A DNA stretch of 64,000 bases from the NCBI RefSeq assembly GCF_023146395.1, contig NZ_JAGLCD010000008.1, positions 124,001 to 188,000 of the forward strand, in the 5' to 3' direction. Below, piece after piece: positions 44,512 to 53,941 of the stretch (positions are counted from its first letter, which is position 1; every line of letters starts with the position of its first letter). The position numbers and the translations under genes are program-made. Source of the stretch: Aeromicrobium sp. Lineage in GTDB: Bacteria > Actinomycetota > Actinomycetes > Propionibacteriales > Nocardioidaceae. The notes beneath the pieces were generated by a model, which made no database searches, was not told where the DNA came from, and saw nothing but the letters and a program-made list of their open reading frames with translations.

Positions 44512-46038
44512 CTAGCACTCCGGGTCCTTCTTCGGCACCGTGCCGTCGACCAGGTACGCGTCGACCGCGTCGGTGACGCACCGGTTGCCCGACTGGTAGG
44601 CCGTGTGGCCGTCGCCGTCGCGTGAGATCAGCACGCCGGAGTCGAGGATGTCGGCCAGCTCGACGGCCTGCTCGTACGGGGTGGCGGGGTCACGGGTCGT
44701 GCCGAGCACGAGGATCGGCGGCGCGCCCGCGGCCGAGAAGTCGACGGGGTCGGCGCTGGACTCGAAGGGCCAGGCCGAGCAGCCAGCCGCCCCCAGGGCG
44801 AGGGCGCGGCCGAAGACCGGTGAGACGGCCGCGAAGTCGGGGACGTCCGGCTCGACGTCGGCGTACGTGGGGCGCTCGGTCGCGTCGAGGCAGTTGACCG
44901 CCGTGATGACCTGCCCTGCGTTGGATCCGTAGGAGCCTTTCGGGCTGCGCTCGAAGTAGACGTCCGACAGGTACTGCAGGCCGGATCCGTCGCCCTGGCC
45001 GATCGCGAGGGTCAGCGCCGTCGTGAGCTCGGGCCACAGCGACTCCGCGTACAGCGGCAGCGCGACGCCGAAGAAGGCCTGTCCCTCGGTGAGCGGCCGA
45101 TCCGGGTCTCCCGTGGGCATCGGCTGGGCGTCGAGCTGGGCGAGGAGATCGGTGAGGCGCTGTTCGGCGGCGTCCTCGTCGGTGCCGAGCGGGCAGTCGG
45201 ACTCGGTCACGCAGTCGGCGATGTAGGCCTCGAGGGCCCGCTGGAAGCCTGTGGCCTGACCGAGCGCGGACTCGACCGGACCGAGCTCGGGGTTGATCGC
45301 GCCGTCGAGCACCATCCGGCCGACCTTCTCGGGGAACAGGGCCGCGTACGTGGCCCCCAGGTAGGTGCCGTAGGACGCGCCGAACCAGTTGAAGGTGGAG
45401 TCGCCCACGAGCGCGCGGGCGATGTCCATGTCGCGCGCGACCTCGACGGTCGACACGTGGCCGGCCAGCTCACCGGAGTTCTCCTCGCATGCCTCGGCCA
45501 TGCCCTCGAGCTGGTCGATCGCCTCCTGGACCTCGGCCGGGTCGTCCGGGGTAGGGTCGGTGTTGACGTAGGCGTCGAACTGCTCGTCGTCGTAGCACTC
45601 CAGCGGCGAGCTCTTGCCCACGCCGCGAGGATCGACCCCGACGATCGCGTAGGTGTCGAGCACGTCGTCGCCGAGCTGGTACGACATCGTGGTGGCGTAG
45701 TCGAGGGCCGATCCGCCGGGACCACCGGGATTGACGAACAGGTGCTGCTCGGCGCCGGAGTCGCCGATGACCCGCATGCGCACCTCGGTGGTCTCGCCGT
45801 CAGGGTCGGCGTAGTCGATCGGCACCGTGACGTCGGCACAGCGATCGGTGCCGCAGTCCTCCCAGTCGACCTCCTGCGTGTAGAACTGCTCCAGCCCCTC
45901 GGGCACGTCGGACTCAGCCGTGGGCTGCGGGTCGGCCCGCTCGTCGTCGCCGGACGTGAGCAGCAGCACGGCCGTGACCGACCCCGCCACGATCAGCGCG
46001 AGCACGAGCCCGCCGATGATCCAGAGCTTCTTCGACAT
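44512..46038 (-). CDS. secreted alpha/beta hydrolase with TAP-like C-terminal domain
   Basis: Exported peptidase-like hydrolase of 508 residues related to tripeptidyl aminopeptidases. Residues ~5-28 are a hydrophobic signal or anchor (LWIIGGLVLALIVAGSVTAV). The oxyanion strand FVNPGGPGGSALDY and the nucleophile elbow FGASYGTYLGA are intact. The TAP-like domain at the end carries the acid (TTRDPATPYEQ) and His (DGDGHTAYQSG). GGGGGA precedes ATG. It is likely to release N-terminal peptides outside the cell. Confidence 0.87.
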   Translation of the reverse strand: MSKKLWIIGGLVLALIVAGSVTAVLLLTSGDDERADPQPTAESDVPEGLEQFYTQEVDWEDCGTDRCADVTVPIDYADPDGETTEVRMRVIGDSGAEQHLFVNPGGPGGSALDYATTMSYQLGDDVLDTYAIVGVDPRGVGKSSPLECYDDEQFDAYVNTDPTPDDPAEVQEAIDQLEGMAEACEENSGELAGHVSTVEVARDMDIARALVGDSTFNWFGASYGTYLGATYAALFPEKVGRMVLDGAINPELGPVESALGQATGFQRALEAYIADCVTESDCPLGTDEDAAEQRLTDLLAQLDAQPMPTGDPDRPLTEGQAFFGVALPLYAESLWPELTTALTLAIGQGDGSGLQYLSDVYFERSPKGSYGSNAGQVITAVNCLDATERPTYADVEPDVPDFAAVSPVFGRALALGAAGCSAWPFESSADPVDFSAAGAPPILVLGTTRDPATPYEQAVELADILDSGVLISRDGDGHTAYQSGNRCVTDAVDAYLVDGTVPKKDPEC

Positions 46039-46112
46039 GGTGGTCCCCCGTGGTGGTCGGCTGAGTCTTCAAGAGGTCGTGGGTGGTGCTGGGACGTGCT
46101 GCGCGGCCCGGG

Positions 46113-47261
46113 TCAGGCTCGGCCGGGCACGAACGTCGCCATGAGTCGTTCGAGGGCCAGCAGCGGTGCGGCATTGGCCTCCAGCGCGAGCCGGCACTCC
46201 ACGATGGCATCGATCGCCGCCATCGTCTCCTCCACCGTCCACACCTCGGCCTGGGCCACGACCGCGTCGGTCACGTCGGCGTTGACGAGTCCGTGCGTGA
46301 CGGACGCCGCCCCGAGCTGGACCGCGGCGACGTCGCGGCAGAAGGACAGCAGGTCGAGCAGCACGCCGTCGATCGCGTCTCGAGCGAGCCGCTTGCGCCG
46401 GCGCTCCTGCTCCTTGGTCAGGCTCGAGAGCGCGCCGGCGTACCCGGCGGGGCGGCGCCCGCGGTCCTCGACACCCCAGGTGGCCTTGATGTCGTCGAGC
46501 TCGCGGGCGTCGGCGACGTCACTGAACGCCGCGGCTCGGGCCGTGGCCTCGGTGTCGACCTGCTGTGCCGCGACGAGCGCGTCACCGAGGTGAGTCACAC
46601 GCTGCGGGATCGCGAGGATCTGACGGCGTCGCTCGCGGGCCTCGGGATCACGCGCCAGCCCCCGTGCCCGACCGATGTGGCCCTGCGAGGCGGCCGCGAC
46701 GGCCGTCGCGAGCTCCGGCTCGATCCCGTCGCGGCGCACCAGGAGCTCCGCGATCGCGGCGGCGGGCGGCGTGCGCAGGACGACCGACCGGCAGCGCGAC
46801 CGGATCGTGACGATGACGTCCTCGGCCGCCGGGGCGCACAGCATCCAGATCGTCTGCGGCGAGGGCTCCTCGAGCGACTTCAGCAGCGCGTTGGCGGCCT
46901 GGTCGGTCAGCCGGTCGGCGTCCTCGACCACGAGCACCTGCCAGCGCCCGACTGCGGGGTGCAGCGAGGCGCGGCGCACCGCGTCACGGGCGAGGTCGAC
47001 GCCGATCGAGAGACCGTCGGTACGGATCGTGCGGATGTCGGGATGGGAGCCCGCCGCTGCCATGCGACAGGACTCGCACGCGCCGCAGCCGCCTGCGTCG
47101 CACTGCATCGCGGCGGCGAAGGCCAGGGCCGCGGTGGACCGGCCCGACCCGGGCGGGCCGGTGAAGAGCCAGGCGTGGGTGGCCCCGCGCGGATCGGCGA
47201 CGACGTCCCGCAGCGTGTCGACGACGGGCTCCTGCCCGACAAGCTCGGTCCACACCGTCAT
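46113..47261 (-). CDS. holB: DNA polymerase III delta' subunit
   Basis: Clamp-loader subunit of 382 residues. The AAA+ domain starts WTELVGQEPVVDTLRDVV; the P-loop is FTGPPGSGRSTAAL, with Arg in place of the usual Lys, consistent with a non-hydrolysing delta' subunit. Zinc Cys are in CDAGGCGACESC, and LLKSLEEPSPQTIWML is the Walker B/sensor region. ATG 47261 overlaps the tmk stop, and the tmk-holB pair is conserved in actinobacteria. Confidence 0.93.
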   Translation of the reverse strand: MTVWTELVGQEPVVDTLRDVVADPRGATHAWLFTGPPGSGRSTAALAFAAAMQCDAGGCGACESCRMAAAGSHPDIRTIRTDGLSIGVDLARDAVRRASLHPAVGRWQVLVVEDADRLTDQAANALLKSLEEPSPQTIWMLCAPAAEDVIVTIRSRCRSVVLRTPPAAAIAELLVRRDGIEPELATAVAAASQGHIGRARGLARDPEARERRRQILAIPQRVTHLGDALVAAQQVDTEATARAAAFSDVADARELDDIKATWGVEDRGRRPAGYAGALSSLTKEQERRRKRLARDAIDGVLLDLLSFCRDVAAVQLGAASVTHGLVNADVTDAVVAQAEVWTVEETMAAIDAIVECRLALEANAAPLLALERLMATFVPGRA

Positions 47262-47911
47262 GGCCGGACCACCTGGGCGAGACGGGCCGTGACGGCCTGG
47301 CGGATGCCGGCGTGCACGGCGGCGGGCTCCTGGTCGGCGTCGACCACGAGGTACTCCCCGGGGCGCTCGGCCGCGAGGTCGAGGAAGTGCTGGCGCACGC
47401 GCCGGTGGAACTCCAGCGGCTCGGCCTCGATGCGGTCGTGTCCGTCGCCCGCGCGACCGGCACGGACGAGCCCGACCTCCGGGTCGACGTCGAGGACGAC
47501 CGTGAGGTGTGGCCGGAGGTCGCCCGTGGCCCAGGCGGCGACCCGGGCGAGCTCGGCGGCGTCGATCGCCCGACCGGCGCCCTGGTACGCGAGCGTGGAG
47601 TCGACGTAGCGGTCGCACACCACGACCTCACCGCGGGCCAGCGCCGGCGCGATGACCGTGGCGACGTGCTCGGCCTTGTCGGCGGCGTACACGAGCGACT
47701 CGGTGCGCGGGTCGAGCGCGCCCGTGGCGGTGTCGAGCAGGATCTCGCGCAGGCGCGACCCGACGGGCGTGCCGCCCGGCTGCCTGGTCTGGAGCACCGT
47801 GCGACCCTGCTCGCGGAGCCACTCCACCACGAGACGCGCCTGGGTGGACTTGCCCCCGCCCTCGCCGCCCTCGAGCACGAGGAAGAACCCGGTGCCGGAG
47901 TCAGATGCCAT
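47258..47911 (-). CDS. tmk: thymidylate kinase
   Basis: Phosphorylates dTMP to dTDP, 217 residues. P-loop LEGGEGGGKSTQARL, substrate motif VVCDRYVDSTLAYQGAGR, and the TRQPGGTPVG loop that in this family contacts the nucleotide. It is translationally coupled to holB. Confidence 0.94.
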   Translation of the reverse strand: MASDSGTGFFLVLEGGEGGGKSTQARLVVEWLREQGRTVLQTRQPGGTPVGSRLREILLDTATGALDPRTESLVYAADKAEHVATVIAPALARGEVVVCDRYVDSTLAYQGAGRAIDAAELARVAAWATGDLRPHLTVVLDVDPEVGLVRAGRAGDGHDRIEAEPLEFHRRVRQHFLDLAAERPGEYLVVDADQEPAAVHAGIRQAVTARLAQVVRP

Positions 47912-47934
47912 GCCGGGAGCCTAGTGGTTCGCGC

Positions 47935-48777
47935 CTACAGGACCACCAGCGTGACGCCGAGGTCGAGCGCGCGGGCCTCGGCGGCGGCCAGATCGGCGGA
48001 AGCTCCAGGTGCGAGCGTGACCCGCAGGTTCGGCAGGTCGTCGTAGACCGCCTGTTGCGTGCTGTAGCTGGCCACGGCGCCGGGGGCGCCGACGAGCGTC
48101 AGGATCTCGACGACGTCGGCGACCCAGGCGCAGTCACCCGCCTCGCTGAGCGTGACCAGGCTTCCCGGTCGGCCACCCTGCCCCGTGTCGCCGACGGCCG
48201 GGCCCTCGATCGTGAAGGCGTCGACGACCCGCTCGAGCCCGGGGTCGTCGCAGAGCGCCGCGGCGACGGTCAGGGCATCGCCCTGCGACCTCAGCCGGAA
48301 CGACTCCGCGTCGGCCGATGCCTCGGTCGGGCCGATGCCGGGTCCCACGAGCTGGCGTGCCAGGTCGAGACGGCCCGCGAGGTCCTCACGCAGCTCGGCC
48401 TCCTGGTCCTCGGGCGCCGGATCGGGGACCCCGACGTGGAATGCCGCGAGCGCCGGACTCCCGGTGCTGGTCTGGGTGGGGAACCTGACCTCGAGGCTGT
48501 AGGCCACCTGGTTGTCGACCTCGTGGTGTGTGATCGCCCAGACCTCGTCGACGACCTCGTCGTCGCTCAGGCCGTCCACGACCTGGATCGTCACGTCGCC
48601 CGTGCCCGACCACGGCAAGGGATTGGTCCCTCTGGCCTCGGCGACCGCGAGGTCGTCACGGCTGTCGAGGAACGCCTGGAACTCCGACGCGAACGCCGAT
48701 CCCTTGTTGACGTCGCCGCAGCCCGCGAGGACGGCGACGACGAGAGCCGTCGCGAGTGCCGCCGTTGCGCGTCGCAT
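47935..48777 (-). CDS. putative lipoprotein of unknown function
   Basis: A 280-residue exported protein. The signal peptide TAALATALVVAVLAGC ends with a lipobox (LAGC), so Cys near residue 20 should be lipid-modified. The mature part is acidic with repeated Asp/Glu-Val patterns (VVDGLSDDEVVDEVWAI, GLERVVDAF) and two further Cys that may form a disulfide. No family recognised. ATG 48777 follows a -10 box by 7 bases. Confidence 0.72.
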   Translation of the reverse strand: MRRATAALATALVVAVLAGCGDVNKGSAFASEFQAFLDSRDDLAVAEARGTNPLPWSGTGDVTIQVVDGLSDDEVVDEVWAITHHEVDNQVAYSLEVRFPTQTSTGSPALAAFHVGVPDPAPEDQEAELREDLAGRLDLARQLVGPGIGPTEASADAESFRLRSQGDALTVAAALCDDPGLERVVDAFTIEGPAVGDTGQGGRPGSLVTLSEAGDCAWVADVVEILTLVGAPGAVASYSTQQAVYDDLPNLRVTLAPGASADLAAAEARALDLGVTLVVL

Positions 48778-48784
48778 GACGCCG

Positions 48785-48790
48785 ACCCTA
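48785..48790 (-). promoter_or_regulatory. -10 box of the lipoprotein gene
   Basis: TAGGGT, cggcgtc, ATG on the minus strand, identical over 16 bases to the DUF3151 promoter at 26499. Confidence 0.5.
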
Positions 48791-48816
48791 GACGAGGCGC
48801 TGCTCACGCGTTCACG

Positions 48817-48858
48817 ACGATGCCGGGCCCAGGACGATGCCGGGCCCAGGACGATGCC
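48817..48858. repeat. 17-bp tandem repeat, about 2.5 copies
   Basis: acgatgccgggcccagg at 48817-48833 and 48834-48850, then acgatgcc. It lies between the lipoprotein promoter and the end of the deaminase gene. No function is evident. Confidence 0.7.
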
Positions 48859-48869
48859 GCGGGCCGACC

Positions 48870-49931
48870 TCAGCCCCGGACCGCGTCGATCTCGGCGAGC
48901 AGCGCCGCCTTCTCGGCGTCGGACTGGAACGAGAACCGCACCGACTGCCGCACGAGCTCGGTGACGCCGGCGGCATCCAGCTGCAGCAGGTCGGCCGCGA
49001 CCTCGTACTCCTGCAGCAACGTCGTGGAGAACATCGGCGGGTCGTCCGACGCGATCGTCACCGGGACACCCGCGGCCACGAGCTGCGGCAGCGGGTGCTC
49101 GGCGAGGCTCGCCACCGCCCCGGTGCAGAGGTTGGACGTGGGGCAGACCTCCAGCGCGATCTGGTGCTCGGCGAGGTGGGCCATGAGCGCCTCGTCCTGG
49201 GCCGCCGCGATCCCGTGGCCGATGCGCTCGGCACCGAGGTGCTCCAGCGCGTCCCAGATCGTCTGCGGACCCGTCGTCTCCCCGGCGTGGGGCACGCTGC
49301 GCAGCCCCGCCGCGCGAGCAGCCGCGAAGTGCGGTGCGAACTGCGGGCGCGGCACCCCGACCTCCGGGCCACCCAGGCCGAAGCCGATCAGTCCGGCGGG
49401 CTGCTGACCGAGCGCGATCGCCAGGGTCGCGTCGGCCGCCGGCAGCCCGGACTCCCCCGGGACGTCGAAGATCCAGCGCAGCTGCGTGCCGTGGTCGCGC
49501 GCGACCCGGTGCCGCGCGTCCTCGATCGCCTCGCAGAACGCCTCGGGCGCGATGCCGCGGACGACCGAGGTGTACGGCGTGACCGTGAGCTCGGCGTAGC
49601 GGACGTTCTGGCGCGCGAGGTCCGCGCCGACGTCGTACGTGAGCGTCGCGACGTCCTCAGGGGTGCGGATCAGGTCGACGACCGACAGGTAGACCTCGAT
49701 GAAGTGCGCGAAGTCGGTGAACGTGAAGTACTCGGTCAGCAGCGCCGGATCGGCCGGCACCGGGCTCGACCCCTCGTGCCGGGCCGCGAGCCGAGCCACC
49801 GTGGCCGGACTCGCCGAGCCGACGTGGTGGACGTGCAGCTCGGCCTTCGGGAGCGCGGCGATCAGGTCGGCCAGCGCGGGGTTCGACGGCGCGGTGTTGG
49901 ACGGGGCGGGGTTCGACGGGGTGGGTGTCAT
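48870..49931 (-). CDS. adenosine deaminase family protein (aminofutalosine-deaminase-like subgroup)
   Basis: Zn-dependent purine deaminase of 353 residues. The first metal site reads ELHVHHVGSASP instead of the usual HxHLxG; further ligands and catalytic groups are SVPHAGETTGP, RIGHG, LEVCPTSN and IASDDPPMF. This HVHHVGSAS form is shared by actinobacterial proteins related to the aminodeoxyfutalosine deaminase of the futalosine menaquinone route, so substrate may be adenosine or aminofutalosine. The first 20 residues are a PSN/APSN low-complexity leader. GAGGAGG precedes ATG. Confidence 0.82.
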   Translation of the reverse strand: MTPTPSNPAPSNTAPSNPALADLIAALPKAELHVHHVGSASPATVARLAARHEGSSPVPADPALLTEYFTFTDFAHFIEVYLSVVDLIRTPEDVATLTYDVGADLARQNVRYAELTVTPYTSVVRGIAPEAFCEAIEDARHRVARDHGTQLRWIFDVPGESGLPAADATLAIALGQQPAGLIGFGLGGPEVGVPRPQFAPHFAAARAAGLRSVPHAGETTGPQTIWDALEHLGAERIGHGIAAAQDEALMAHLAEHQIALEVCPTSNLCTGAVASLAEHPLPQLVAAGVPVTIASDDPPMFSTTLLQEYEVAADLLQLDAAGVTELVRQSVRFSFQSDAEKAALLAEIDAVRG

Positions 49932-50112
49932 CGCGACCTCCTCGGGGGAGGCGCCCTTGGGTCCTGCCGGCCGACGAGCGTGGCGGGCCCGGCCCGTCGC
50001 AGCGCCTCTCGTGGGCCGTGGTGGTCACGCTAGCAACGCGACCGCCCAGCGTCGAGGCAGCACCGAAGCCGTGTCGAGGTCCAGCCCTGGCCCCGTCCGG
50101 CCGCGCTGGCGA

Positions 50113-50961
50113 TCAGGCGGGGGACTCCAGGCGCGCGAGGATCGCGTCGGCCGCCGGCTCCGGCGCCTCGGTGGGGATCCAGTGGCTCACCCCCGGCAGC
50201 ACCACGAGCTCGTACGGCGCATCCATGAACCGGGCGGCCCCCTCGACCGCGGCGCGCCCGATGTAGAGATCGCCGTCGCTCCAGATCATCGTCGTCGGCA
50301 CCGTCACCCGGGGGTCGCCGCCGCGATCCATGAACGGCATCGCCCGGTACCAGGCGAGGCCGCCGGGCAGGGCGCCGTAACCCACGATGTCGCGCTGGAA
50401 GCGCTCGACGGCGGCGTCGTCCATGCCCCCGGCCCGCATCCACCGCTCGACCGGTCCGCCCCGCCAGCCCGCGAGCAGCTCCGGGACGGCCGGAATCTGG
50501 AACGCGGCCATGTACCAGGACTTCAGGCCCTGGGTCGTGCGGGTCATGGCGTGCAGGAACGACGCCGGGTGCGGCACCGACAGGGCGGTCAGGGTGCGCA
50601 CGAGCTCGGGCCGCGCGATCGCGAACGACCACGCGACGATCGCGCCCCAGTCGTGACCGACCACGTGGGCCCGACCGCCGGCCAGCTCCACGAGGGCCGC
50701 GACGTCGGCGACCAGCAGCTCGATCCGATAGGCGCGACGGCCCTTCGGACGCGCGCCGGGCGAGTAGCCGCGCTGGTCGGGCGCGAGCGTGCGGTATCCC
50801 TGAGCGTGCAGCCGCGCCGCGACCTGCTCCCACGAGGACGCGCGCTCCGGGAAGCCGTGCAGCAGCACCACGACGTCGCCGTCGACCGGCCCGGCGTCGA
50901 CGACGTCGAAGATCAGGCCGTCGTGCGTGAAGGAGGTGAGGCGGTCGACCGGGGTGCTCAT
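50113..50961 (-). CDS. alpha/beta hydrolase (epoxide hydrolase/dehalogenase-like)
   Basis: Soluble hydrolase of 282 residues. HGFPE oxyanion motif (VVVLLHGFPERASSW), Asp nucleophile in VVGHDWGAIVAW, acid in TMIWSDGDLYIG and His in VLPGVSHWIPTEAP. The Asp nucleophile and HGFP pattern favour an epoxide hydrolase or dehalogenase over an esterase. Substrate unknown. A CATACT box lies 6 bases before the ATG. Confidence 0.83.
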   Translation of the reverse strand: MSTPVDRLTSFTHDGLIFDVVDAGPVDGDVVVLLHGFPERASSWEQVAARLHAQGYRTLAPDQRGYSPGARPKGRRAYRIELLVADVAALVELAGGRAHVVGHDWGAIVAWSFAIARPELVRTLTALSVPHPASFLHAMTRTTQGLKSWYMAAFQIPAVPELLAGWRGGPVERWMRAGGMDDAAVERFQRDIVGYGALPGGLAWYRAMPFMDRGGDPRVTVPTTMIWSDGDLYIGRAAVEGAARFMDAPYELVVLPGVSHWIPTEAPEPAADAILARLESPA

Positions 50962-50967
50962 ACCGCG

Positions 50968-50973
50968 AGTATG
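50968..50973 (-). promoter_or_regulatory. -10 box of the alpha/beta hydrolase gene
   Basis: CATACT on the minus strand, 6 nt before the ATG; leaderless pattern. Confidence 0.45.
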
Positions 50974-50988
50974 CCCGGTGGGCGCCCC

Positions 50989-51040
50989 GGCGGTGAGCGT
51001 TCCACCGGCTCAGCGCTCAGGGGGTGGAAGACTCACCGCC
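50989..51040. repeat. palindromic repeat element D (GGCGGTGA family)
   Basis: Arms 50989-51006 (ggcggtgagcgttccacc) and 51023-51040 match inverted at 16 of 18 positions, loop 16 nt, the same geometry as element B. It lies 21 bases after the topA stop and may terminate topA. Confidence 0.8.
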
Positions 51041-51061
51041 CCGGGATGGACAGCCCGCCGC

Positions 51062-53836
51062 CTACTCGACCTTCTTCGCGGGGGCCTTCTTCGCCGCGGT
51101 CTTCTTCGCGGCCGACTTCTTCGCGGCCGTCTTCTTCGCGGGGGCCTTCTTCGCGGCCGTCTTCTTCGCGGGGGCCTTCTTCGCCGCGGTCTTCTTGGCA
51201 GCCGTCTTCTTGGCCGGAGCCTTCTTCGCGACCTTCTTGGCGCCCTTCTTGGCCGGCGCCTTCGCGCGGCGCTCCGCGAGCAGCTCGTGCGCGCGCTCGG
51301 GCGTGATCGTGGCGACGTCGTCGTCCTTGCGCAGGCTCGCGTTGTGGTCGCCGTCGGTGACGTACGGACCGAAGCGACCGTCCTTGACGACGATCGGCTT
51401 CTCGCTGACGGGGTCGACCCCCAGCTCCTTGAGCGGTGCGGCCGCGGCGCGGCGTCCGTACGTCTTGGGCTGGGCGTAGATGGCCCGCGCCTGCTCCTCG
51501 GTCAGGGTGAGCAGCTGCTCCTCGGTCTCGAGCGACCGCGAGTCGGTGCCCTTCTTGAGGTACGGCCCGTACCGGCCGTTCTGCGCCGTGATCTCCTCGC
51601 CGTCCTCGCCCGTGCCCACGACGCGGGGCAGCGTCAGCAGCAAGACGGCGTCGTCGAGCGAGAGCGAGTCGAGGTCCATCGACGTGAACAGGCTGGCCGT
51701 GCGCGGCTTGGCGGTCTTCGGCGAGCCGTCCGGCAACGACTCCACGACGTACGGGCCGTAGCGGCCGTTGCGCGCCACGACGTCGAGCCCGGTCTCCGGG
51801 TGCGTGCCGAGGTGCTTCTCCTGGCCCGCCGGGTTGCGCAACAGCTCCCGGGCCGCGTCGAGCGTGAGCTCGTCGGGCGGCAGGTCCTCGGGCACGTTGG
51901 CCCGCGTGGGGACCTCGGTCCCGCCGTCGCCCGGCACCATCGGAGGACCCTCGACGTAGGGACCGTAGCGACCGACCCGCACCGCCACCCCCTCGCCGAG
52001 CTCGAACGTGGCCAGGCCGCGGGCATCGATGTCGGGCAGGTTCTCGACGAGCTTCTTCAGCCCCGTGTCGCCCTCGCTGTCGCCGGTCCAGAAGCCCTGG
52101 AGCACCCGCAGGCGGTCCTCGCGACCGTGCGCGACCTCGTCGAGGACGCCCTCGAGCTGGGCCGTGAAGGAGTAGTCGACCAGCCGGCTGAAGTGCTGCT
52201 CCATGAGCCGCACGACGCTGAAGGCGATCCACGCCGGCACCAGCGCGGTGCCCTTCTTGTACACGTAGCCGCGGTTCTGGATCGTGTTGATGATCGAGGC
52301 GTAGGTGGAGGGGCGGCCGATCTCGCGCTCCTCCAGCTCCTTGATCAGGCTGGCCTCGGTGTAGCGGGCGGGCGGCTTGGTCTCGTGACCGCTCGGCACG
52401 AGCTCGTGCGCGAGCACCGTGTCGCCCTCGGCCAGGCTCGGGAGCTTGGTCTGCTGGTCGTCGCCCTGGGCCGTGGGGTCCTCATGGGTCTCGACGTAGG
52501 CCTTGAGGAAGCCGTGGAACGTGATGGTGCGGCCCGAGGCCGTGAACTCGACCGCCCGGCCGTCGGCGGCGTCACCGGCAAGGCGGATCGAGAGCTGCTC
52601 ACCCTGCGCGTCCTTCATCTGCGAGGCGATCGTGCGCTTCCAGATCAGCTCGTAGAGCTTGGACTCGTCGCCGGACAGACCCGCGCTCTGCGGCGTGCGG
52701 AACGTCTCGCCCGACGGGCGGATGGCCTCGTGGGCCTCCTGGGCGTTCTTGGAGGTACCGGCGTAGACGCGGGCCTTGTCGGGCAGGTACGCCGCACCGT
52801 ACAGCTCACGGACCTGGGCGCGGGCCGCGCTGAGCGCGGTCTGGCTCAAGGTCGAGGAGTCGGTGCGCATGTAGGTGATGTAGCCGCCCTCGTAGAGCCG
52901 CTGCGCGACCTGCATCGTGCGGGCGGCGCCCCAGCCGAACTTGCGGGAGGCCTCCTGCTGCATCGTCGTGGTACGGAACGGGGCGTAGGGCTTGCGCGAG
53001 TACGGCTTGGCCTCGACCGAGGCCACCGTGAGCGGGCGCCCGCGCAGCCCCTCGGCGAGGGCCGTGACGGAGGCCTCGTCGAGCTGCACGACCTCGGGGT
53101 TCTTGAGCTGGCCGTCGGCGCCGAACGCCGATCCCGTCGCGATGCGCTGGCCCTCGACCGTCATGAGGCGTGCCGGGAAGTACTGCGGGTCGTGCTTCTC
53201 GGTGGCGTCGAACGTGGCGTCGAGGTCCCAGTAGGACGCCGACCGGAACGCGATGCGTTCGCGCTCGCGCTCGACCACGAGCCGGGTCGCGACGGACTGC
53301 ACGCGACCGGCCGACAGGCCGCTCATGACCTTCTTCCACAGGACCGGGCTGACCTCGTAGCCGTACAGGCGGTCGAGGATGCGGCGGGTCTCCTGCGCGT
53401 CGACCAGGTCCATGTCGACGTCGCGCGGGTTGGCGATCGCGCGCTGGATCGCCTCCTTGGTGATCTCGTTGAACACGATGCGCTTGACCGGGACGTTGGG
53501 CTTGAGCTCGTCGAGCAGGTGCCACGCGATGGCTTCGCCCTCGCGGTCCTCATCGGTCGCGAGCACGAGCTCGTCGGCGTTCTTCAGGAGCTTCTTGAGC
53601 TTGGTGATCTGCGACTTCTTGCCCGCCGAGACGACGTAGACCGGCTCGAAGTCGTTGTCGATGTCGACCCCGAGGCGCGCCCACGGCAGCCCCTTGTACT
53701 GGGCCGGGACCTCGTCGGCGCCCTGCGGGAGGTCACGGATGTGACCCACCGAGGCGTCCACGACGTAGCCGTCGCCGAGATAGCCCGCAATGCTGCGGAC
53801 CTTGTTCGGCGACTCGACGATCACGAGGCTGGTCAC
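51062..53836 (-). CDS. topA: DNA topoisomerase I
   Basis: Type IA topoisomerase that relaxes negative supercoils, 924 residues. Toprim domain starts SLVIVESPNKVRSI with ATDEDREGEAIAWHL; the catalytic Tyr is Tyr322 in YITYMRTDSS. The second half has repeated C-terminal DNA-binding modules (GRYGPYV occurs several times), as in mycobacterial TopA, in place of zinc fingers. The last ~60 residues are AAKK/APAKK repeats that should bind DNA. GTG 53836 follows AGAGGA and starts at the conserved toprim strand. Confidence 0.95.
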   Translation of the reverse strand: MTSLVIVESPNKVRSIAGYLGDGYVVDASVGHIRDLPQGADEVPAQYKGLPWARLGVDIDNDFEPVYVVSAGKKSQITKLKKLLKNADELVLATDEDREGEAIAWHLLDELKPNVPVKRIVFNEITKEAIQRAIANPRDVDMDLVDAQETRRILDRLYGYEVSPVLWKKVMSGLSAGRVQSVATRLVVERERERIAFRSASYWDLDATFDATEKHDPQYFPARLMTVEGQRIATGSAFGADGQLKNPEVVQLDEASVTALAEGLRGRPLTVASVEAKPYSRKPYAPFRTTTMQQEASRKFGWGAARTMQVAQRLYEGGYITYMRTDSSTLSQTALSAARAQVRELYGAAYLPDKARVYAGTSKNAQEAHEAIRPSGETFRTPQSAGLSGDESKLYELIWKRTIASQMKDAQGEQLSIRLAGDAADGRAVEFTASGRTITFHGFLKAYVETHEDPTAQGDDQQTKLPSLAEGDTVLAHELVPSGHETKPPARYTEASLIKELEEREIGRPSTYASIINTIQNRGYVYKKGTALVPAWIAFSVVRLMEQHFSRLVDYSFTAQLEGVLDEVAHGREDRLRVLQGFWTGDSEGDTGLKKLVENLPDIDARGLATFELGEGVAVRVGRYGPYVEGPPMVPGDGGTEVPTRANVPEDLPPDELTLDAARELLRNPAGQEKHLGTHPETGLDVVARNGRYGPYVVESLPDGSPKTAKPRTASLFTSMDLDSLSLDDAVLLLTLPRVVGTGEDGEEITAQNGRYGPYLKKGTDSRSLETEEQLLTLTEEQARAIYAQPKTYGRRAAAAPLKELGVDPVSEKPIVVKDGRFGPYVTDGDHNASLRKDDDVATITPERAHELLAERRAKAPAKKGAKKVAKKAPAKKTAAKKTAAKKAPAKKTAAKKAPAKKTAAKKSAAKKTAAKKAPAKKVE

Positions 53837-53941
53837 GGGGGAATCCTCTCTACGGCCGGGAACGACGGCAACCCGGCGGGCACACCGTAGCGCGTACCCG
53901 CAACACGACGGCACTCGTCGTCTGCGACGGGCGTGGCGCGG

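Noticed and set aside
51062-51240. CRISPR-like short regular repeats
   Set aside because: They are in-frame AAKK/APAKK codons of the TopA tail, without unique spacers or cas genes.
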